DNA from: Rhodobacteraceae bacterium M382
Lineage (GTDB): Bacteria; Pseudomonadota; Alphaproteobacteria; Rhodobacterales; Rhodobacteraceae
Length of the DNA stretch: 64,000 bases
Reading direction: 5' to 3'
Assembly: GCA_025141015.1 (NCBI GenBank)
Contig: CP081101.1
Location: forward strand, 62,001 to 126,000
Shown: one piece after another, positions 60,478 to 64,000 of the stretch
Numbering within the stretch: the first letter of the stretch is position 1
How the letters are laid out: each line of letters starts with the position of its first letter
Position numbers and translations under genes: made by a program
Notes under the pieces: generated by a model
The model's database searches: none
What the model saw: only the letters and a program-made list of their open reading frames with translations
What the model was told of the DNA's origin: nothing

Positions 60478-62340
60478 ATGGCCAATCTAGGCGCTCAGCC
60501 GATTCGAACCGAACGTGATCTTAAACGCTTTGAAACTGAAATGACCATTGAAGAGCGTTTGCCGGAACAAAGCATTCTGGATGCCTTTATCAACAGCGCT
60601 GAGCGAGCCCCCGACGCCACGGCCATGACCATGTTGATGACAGGAGCGGCGGACGAGCACCCACGGCGGATCAGCTATCAAGAATTGCTCAGAAACATTC
60701 GGCGCGCGGCCAATCTGTTCACCGATATTGGCGGCGCATCACCGGGCGTCGCTTTCATGCTGCCCGCCTTGATCGAAACCCACGTCACTTTATGGGGTGC
60801 GGAAACCGCAGGCTATGCGGTGCCGATCAATTTTCTGTTGCAGCCGGAAAGCATCGCGGAACTGCTCAAAGCCTCAGGTGCAAAGATCCTCGTTGCCCTG
60901 GGGGCGCATCCGCAACTGGATATCTGGGAGAAGGCACTTGCATTGCGCGAGCAAATTCCCGAGCTCGTGTTAGTGCGCGTTTCACCTCCGGGCACGCCTC
61001 CAGAAGAAGGTGTAATTGATCTTGGTGCTGCTTTGATGGCCCAACCTGATGATCATCTGACATTTGGGCAAGCGCGCAGCGGTGATGATATCGCCGCGTA
61101 TTTTCATACCGGAGGCACAACCGGTGTTCCCAAGCTCGTTGCACACACCCATCGCAGTCAGTTGGTGGCGGCCTTTGGTGGCGCTGCAATGTGTGGCTAT
61201 ACGCCTGACGATGTTTTGACGGCCACCTTTCCGCTCTTTCATGTTGCTGGGACAATCGTCGCGGGTCTCAGCGGGTTCATGGCGGGAATTGAACTGCTGG
61301 TCATGACGCCCGCAGGGCTGCGTAATCCGACGGTCGTCGAGAGCTTCTGGCGGCTGGTCGCGGATCACAAGGTGACATTGGTGGCCGGCGTTCCAACGGC
61401 AATTGGTGCGGTTTTACAAACCCCTTTGGACGATCACGATATCAGCGCAGTGCGCGCCGGTCTAACCGGAGCGTCGCTGTTGCCACCTGCCGTCGGGCAG
61501 AAGTTCAAGGACGTCACTGGCTGTACGCTTTTTGAGATACTCGGCATGACAGAGGCCTCAGGGCTGATCAGCATTGATCCCTGCTGTGGCGAGGGCACGA
61601 CAGGGTCCGTCGGCTGGGCCTTGCCATACACGCAAGTCGAGGTTTTGAAGCTGACATCGCAAGGCCGCCTCGGAGAAGCTTGCGAAACCGGGGAAATTGG
61701 CGTCATCGCAATTCGTGGTGATCATCTGTCACCCGGCTATAGTGATGCGACCCAAAACAAGGGTGTCTTCACTGATGGCATGCTGAATTCAGGTGACTTG
61801 GGATACAAGGATGCACAAGGTTGTCTCTACGTTGCGGGGCGCTCAAAAGACCTGATTATCCGGAGCGGTCACAACATCGATCCCACCATGATCGAAAACG
61901 CGATGAGCACGCATCCGGCTGTGGCGCTCGCAGCAGCAGTTGGCATGCCCGATGCTTATGCTGGTGAACTGCCAATGTGTTTTGTGCAGCTCCACCAGGG
62001 CGTTGATGCCAGCATGGATGACCTCATGGCCCATGCGCAAAAAACAATTGATGAACGTCCGGCTTGGCCGAAGATGCTTCAAGTTATTGATGCGATCCCT
62101 CTGACTTCTGTTGGCAAGATTTTCAAACCGAGTCTGCGCTGTGATGCCGCCAAATTGGTGGTGTGCAGATTGCTTCAAGACGAATTGAAACTGCCCGATG
62201 CCAAGGTCGACGTGGTCGCCGGTGGTCCGCGCGGACTTTGCGTCAACGTGGTGCTTGCACCAAAAGACAGACCATCGACTGCTGTGGTCGAACAGGCTCT
62301 CGCAGCGTTTCTATTTGAGACTCGCGTGCAGGTCGCCTAG
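60478..62340 (+). CDS. AMP-forming acyl-CoA synthetase
   Basis: 620 residues from ATG 60478 (GTGAGGA upstream). AMP-binding motifs: AYFHTGGTTGVPKLVAHTHR, FEILGMTEASGLISID, LNSGDLGYKDAQGCLYVAGR, IIRSGHNIDPTMIE, and the C-terminal Lys (TSVGKIFKPSLR). It activates a carboxylic acid to a CoA ester. Unlike many it has a C-terminal extension of about 70 residues after the catalytic Lys, similar to a VVCRLLQDELK/LAPKDRPS tail. No neighbouring beta-oxidation gene on the same strand. Confidence 0.9.
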   Translation: MANLGAQPIRTERDLKRFETEMTIEERLPEQSILDAFINSAERAPDATAMTMLMTGAADEHPRRISYQELLRNIRRAANLFTDIGGASPGVAFMLPALIETHVTLWGAETAGYAVPINFLLQPESIAELLKASGAKILVALGAHPQLDIWEKALALREQIPELVLVRVSPPGTPPEEGVIDLGAALMAQPDDHLTFGQARSGDDIAAYFHTGGTTGVPKLVAHTHRSQLVAAFGGAAMCGYTPDDVLTATFPLFHVAGTIVAGLSGFMAGIELLVMTPAGLRNPTVVESFWRLVADHKVTLVAGVPTAIGAVLQTPLDDHDISAVRAGLTGASLLPPAVGQKFKDVTGCTLFEILGMTEASGLISIDPCCGEGTTGSVGWALPYTQVEVLKLTSQGRLGEACETGEIGVIAIRGDHLSPGYSDATQNKGVFTDGMLNSGDLGYKDAQGCLYVAGRSKDLIIRSGHNIDPTMIENAMSTHPAVALAAAVGMPDAYAGELPMCFVQLHQGVDASMDDLMAHAQKTIDERPAWPKMLQVIDAIPLTSVGKIFKPSLRCDAAKLVVCRLLQDELKLPDAKVDVVAGGPRGLCVNVVLAPKDRPSTAVVEQALAAFLFETRVQVA

Positions 62341-63512
62341 GGGAGTTCGGGTGCAAAGCAAAAATTAGACCATCCAATACAGCCAAAGCCTTGTCGGTCT
62401 TCCACCTCCAAACCAACAGTGGGTTTAAATTGGATTGGCACCTGTCGTTCGACTTCGTTAACAAACATTCTTCTACGGTGCAGCACATACCAATACGGGC
62501 GCCCTACTGCCCTTGGTCGCGCCAGGTGCGGATGGCTGCAGGCAGCCCGATCGGACTATTTTCAGGCGTTTGCACAACCGCAGACGTCGCTCGGGGCAGC
62601 ACGCACCTGATCTGCTGGCCTCGTCAGGCGATCTTGAGGTTGGACGGCGGGATACATGGGGAATACCGGGCCCAAGGGTCTTGCAGTCCGCAATAGGGGG
62701 GGGCGCAACCGTCGTGTTCAGGCCAGAAAACAAGAACGAGTCGTGGGTCTAAGGAAAATCGAATTGTACTTTTCAAAGACTACATCCCAAGCAAGGAAAT
62801 CAAACGTTGCCCACGAAAACAGTTCGAGAAAGGGCTTTGACAACCGGTGCGCTCCTCGGCGCGCTCATTTCGTGTACCAGCGGTCCGCCGGTCTCCCTCG
62901 ACAATCCCCCGCTGGGAGCGGGTGGCCAGTCACGTTGGCTGTTTGTTCAGGTTGTCTCGCAAGATGCGGGGTTCATCGGTGAACTCTATGCGCGCAAATA
63001 GGATCAACAAATTAATTGCGATCTCACGCTGCACTAGCATTTCTTCAACTTCACGCAGGCTCAAAACGAAGCGAACATAGAGTCACACTGCATGAGAGAT
63101 GATCTGATGAGGAAACCGGTGACGCTTGCAGCTGATCGACGGTGACTTCATCGATGTCACCTACGTCCAATTGCGGGTATCAGCAACCGAACGACAGTTA
63201 ACGTGACAACACCGTTAGAAACGATGCTACGGGGCAGGGGAGACCTCACCTGTTGCAAAATCCAAAGTAACCGCGCCACCTACTCGACCAAACTCAACGA
63301 AACATCCATGAACACAGGGTGAGTGGTGGTGACAGCGGTCACGTTTTAGTGCCGCTCCGATCGCCAAGGGGCTTTTCCAGTCGAGCGCTGTGTGGCGGCA
63401 GGCCATTTGCAAATCCTGGGTCTGAGTCACAGCCCACGTAATTTTGGCATAAACTAGAGATTCTGAAAATAACCTCTGGTAGTATTCATATGCAAATATA
63501 AAGAGAAACTCC
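62341..63512. other. long non-coding or decayed region
   Basis: About 1170 bases without a convincing gene. A TTG-initiated frame at 62807-63001 (64 codons, MPTKTVRERALTTGALLGAL) has an AAGGA before it and lipoprotein-like hydrophobic start, but no family is recognised. The rest shows no known domain in any frame. Confidence 0.45.
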
Positions 63513-64000
63513 ATGGTTCCTGCTCCAATTACAGATCTTAGCGGTCTATTTCGTGTGGGCGCAGATGACATCTTCGGCGTCGACAGTGTGTTTCCCGATG
63601 ACATAGGCTTGTGGGACACAAGCGCGGTGACCCGCATGATTGGCACGTTCGCCGCAACGCTTGGTCGGTAAAACCCATTTAATCGGGATATCAGTGGGTG
63701 GGACACAGGGCGTGTGACGTCCTTGCACGGCACGTTTGATGCTGCTGCAGCGTTTGATCAGGACATTAGTGGATGGGTTACCAGCAACGTTCGCTCCATG
63801 ATCCACATTTTCGAAGGGGCCACTTCCTTTGATCAGAGCCTTGGCGTATGGGATCTGTCGTCGCTTTCGTCCCAAGGGTTGAGCCTATCGGTCACCGCGA
63901 TGAGTATGGATAACTTTGACGCCACACTTGACGGTTGGGCGCAGCTGGATCCTGGCGAAACGCGTGTGCCGCGCAACATATCATTGGGCGCTGAGGACCT
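63513..64000 (+). pseudogene. BspA/DUF285-type repeat protein gene with an in-frame stop, cut by window edge
   Basis: From ATG 63513 the frame gives VFPDDIGLWDTSAVTRMIGT and then a TAA at 63669-63671; the same frame continues past it with NPFNRDISGWDTGRVTSL, AAAAFDQDISGWVTSNVRSM and ATSFDQSLGVWDLSSL. This ~25-residue FNQDISxWD-V-T-M-F pattern is the DUF285/BspA-like surface repeat. As the repeat phase is kept across the stop, the gene is broken by a point change, unless a downstream start is used. It runs off the right edge. Confidence 0.8.

Overview
The window looks like chromosomal DNA of a marine alphaproteobacterium of the Rhodobacteraceae (roseobacter group). This is an inference from gene content: a protocatechuate pca/pob cluster with a divergent PcaQ regulator, TRAP transporters, a betC-like sulfatase, a dimethylformamidase-like protein, a polyamine-type ABC importer, and many class III aminotransferases and short-chain dehydrogenases. 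No rRNA, tRNA, CRISPR array or intact insertion sequence was seen. Most of the window is dense catabolic and transport DNA, with several decayed genes at the seams between modules.

Layout. 1-440: N-terminal part of a Glu/Leu-type dehydrogenase running off the left edge. 1019-2050: IclR regulator followed by a decayed TRAP permease. 2150-7085: 4-hydroxybenzoate/protocatechuate cluster (pobA, pcaC, pcaH, pcaG, a BKACE-family enzyme, divergent pcaQ). 7131-13586: GlxA-type regulator, Rieske oxygenase with a Glu at the bridging position, choline-sulfatase-like enzyme, two SDRs and a 3-hydroxyacyl-CoA/carnitine-type dehydrogenase. 13605-16350: TetR, acyl-CoA ligase and enoyl-CoA hydratase in one tightly overlapped operon. 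16472-24768: small coiled-coil protein, Na/Pi cotransporter, octaheme cytochrome c, PafA-like phosphatase, arylsulfatase. 25660-31466: His-rich membrane protein, HlyD-like adaptor, ABC ATPase, FtsX/MacB permease with a long His-rich loop, DUF3299 protein and an exported protein of unknown function, probably a metal-linked transport system.

31800-34044: frameshifted aminotransferase remnant, HSL-type esterase, XRE-cupin regulator. 34195-41805: omega-amino-acid (beta-alanine type) catabolism and uptake: transaminase, CoA-acylating semialdehyde dehydrogenase, alanine dehydrogenase, complete TRAP transporter and a universal stress protein. 42245-56043: GntR regulator with two winged-helix domains, dimethylformamidase-like large and small subunits, polyamine-type ABC importer, P1 peptidase (DmpA-like), aldehyde dehydrogenase, glutamine-synthetase-like ligase, N-formylglutamate-amidohydrolase-like enzyme and class III aminotransferase. 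This is the most interesting module: it reads as one pathway for importing and dismantling an N-acylated amine or polyamine, and the same 7-base half-site lies in three of its promoter regions.

56430-59587: remnants of a light/oxidative-stress operon (decayed photolyase-like gene, SDR, TspO, DCC thiol protein, glutathione peroxidase, CIA30 protein). 59731-62340: GNAT acetyltransferase and an acyl-CoA synthetase. 62341-64000: over 1.1 kb with no convincing gene, then a BspA/DUF285-type repeat gene broken by an in-frame stop and running off the right edge.
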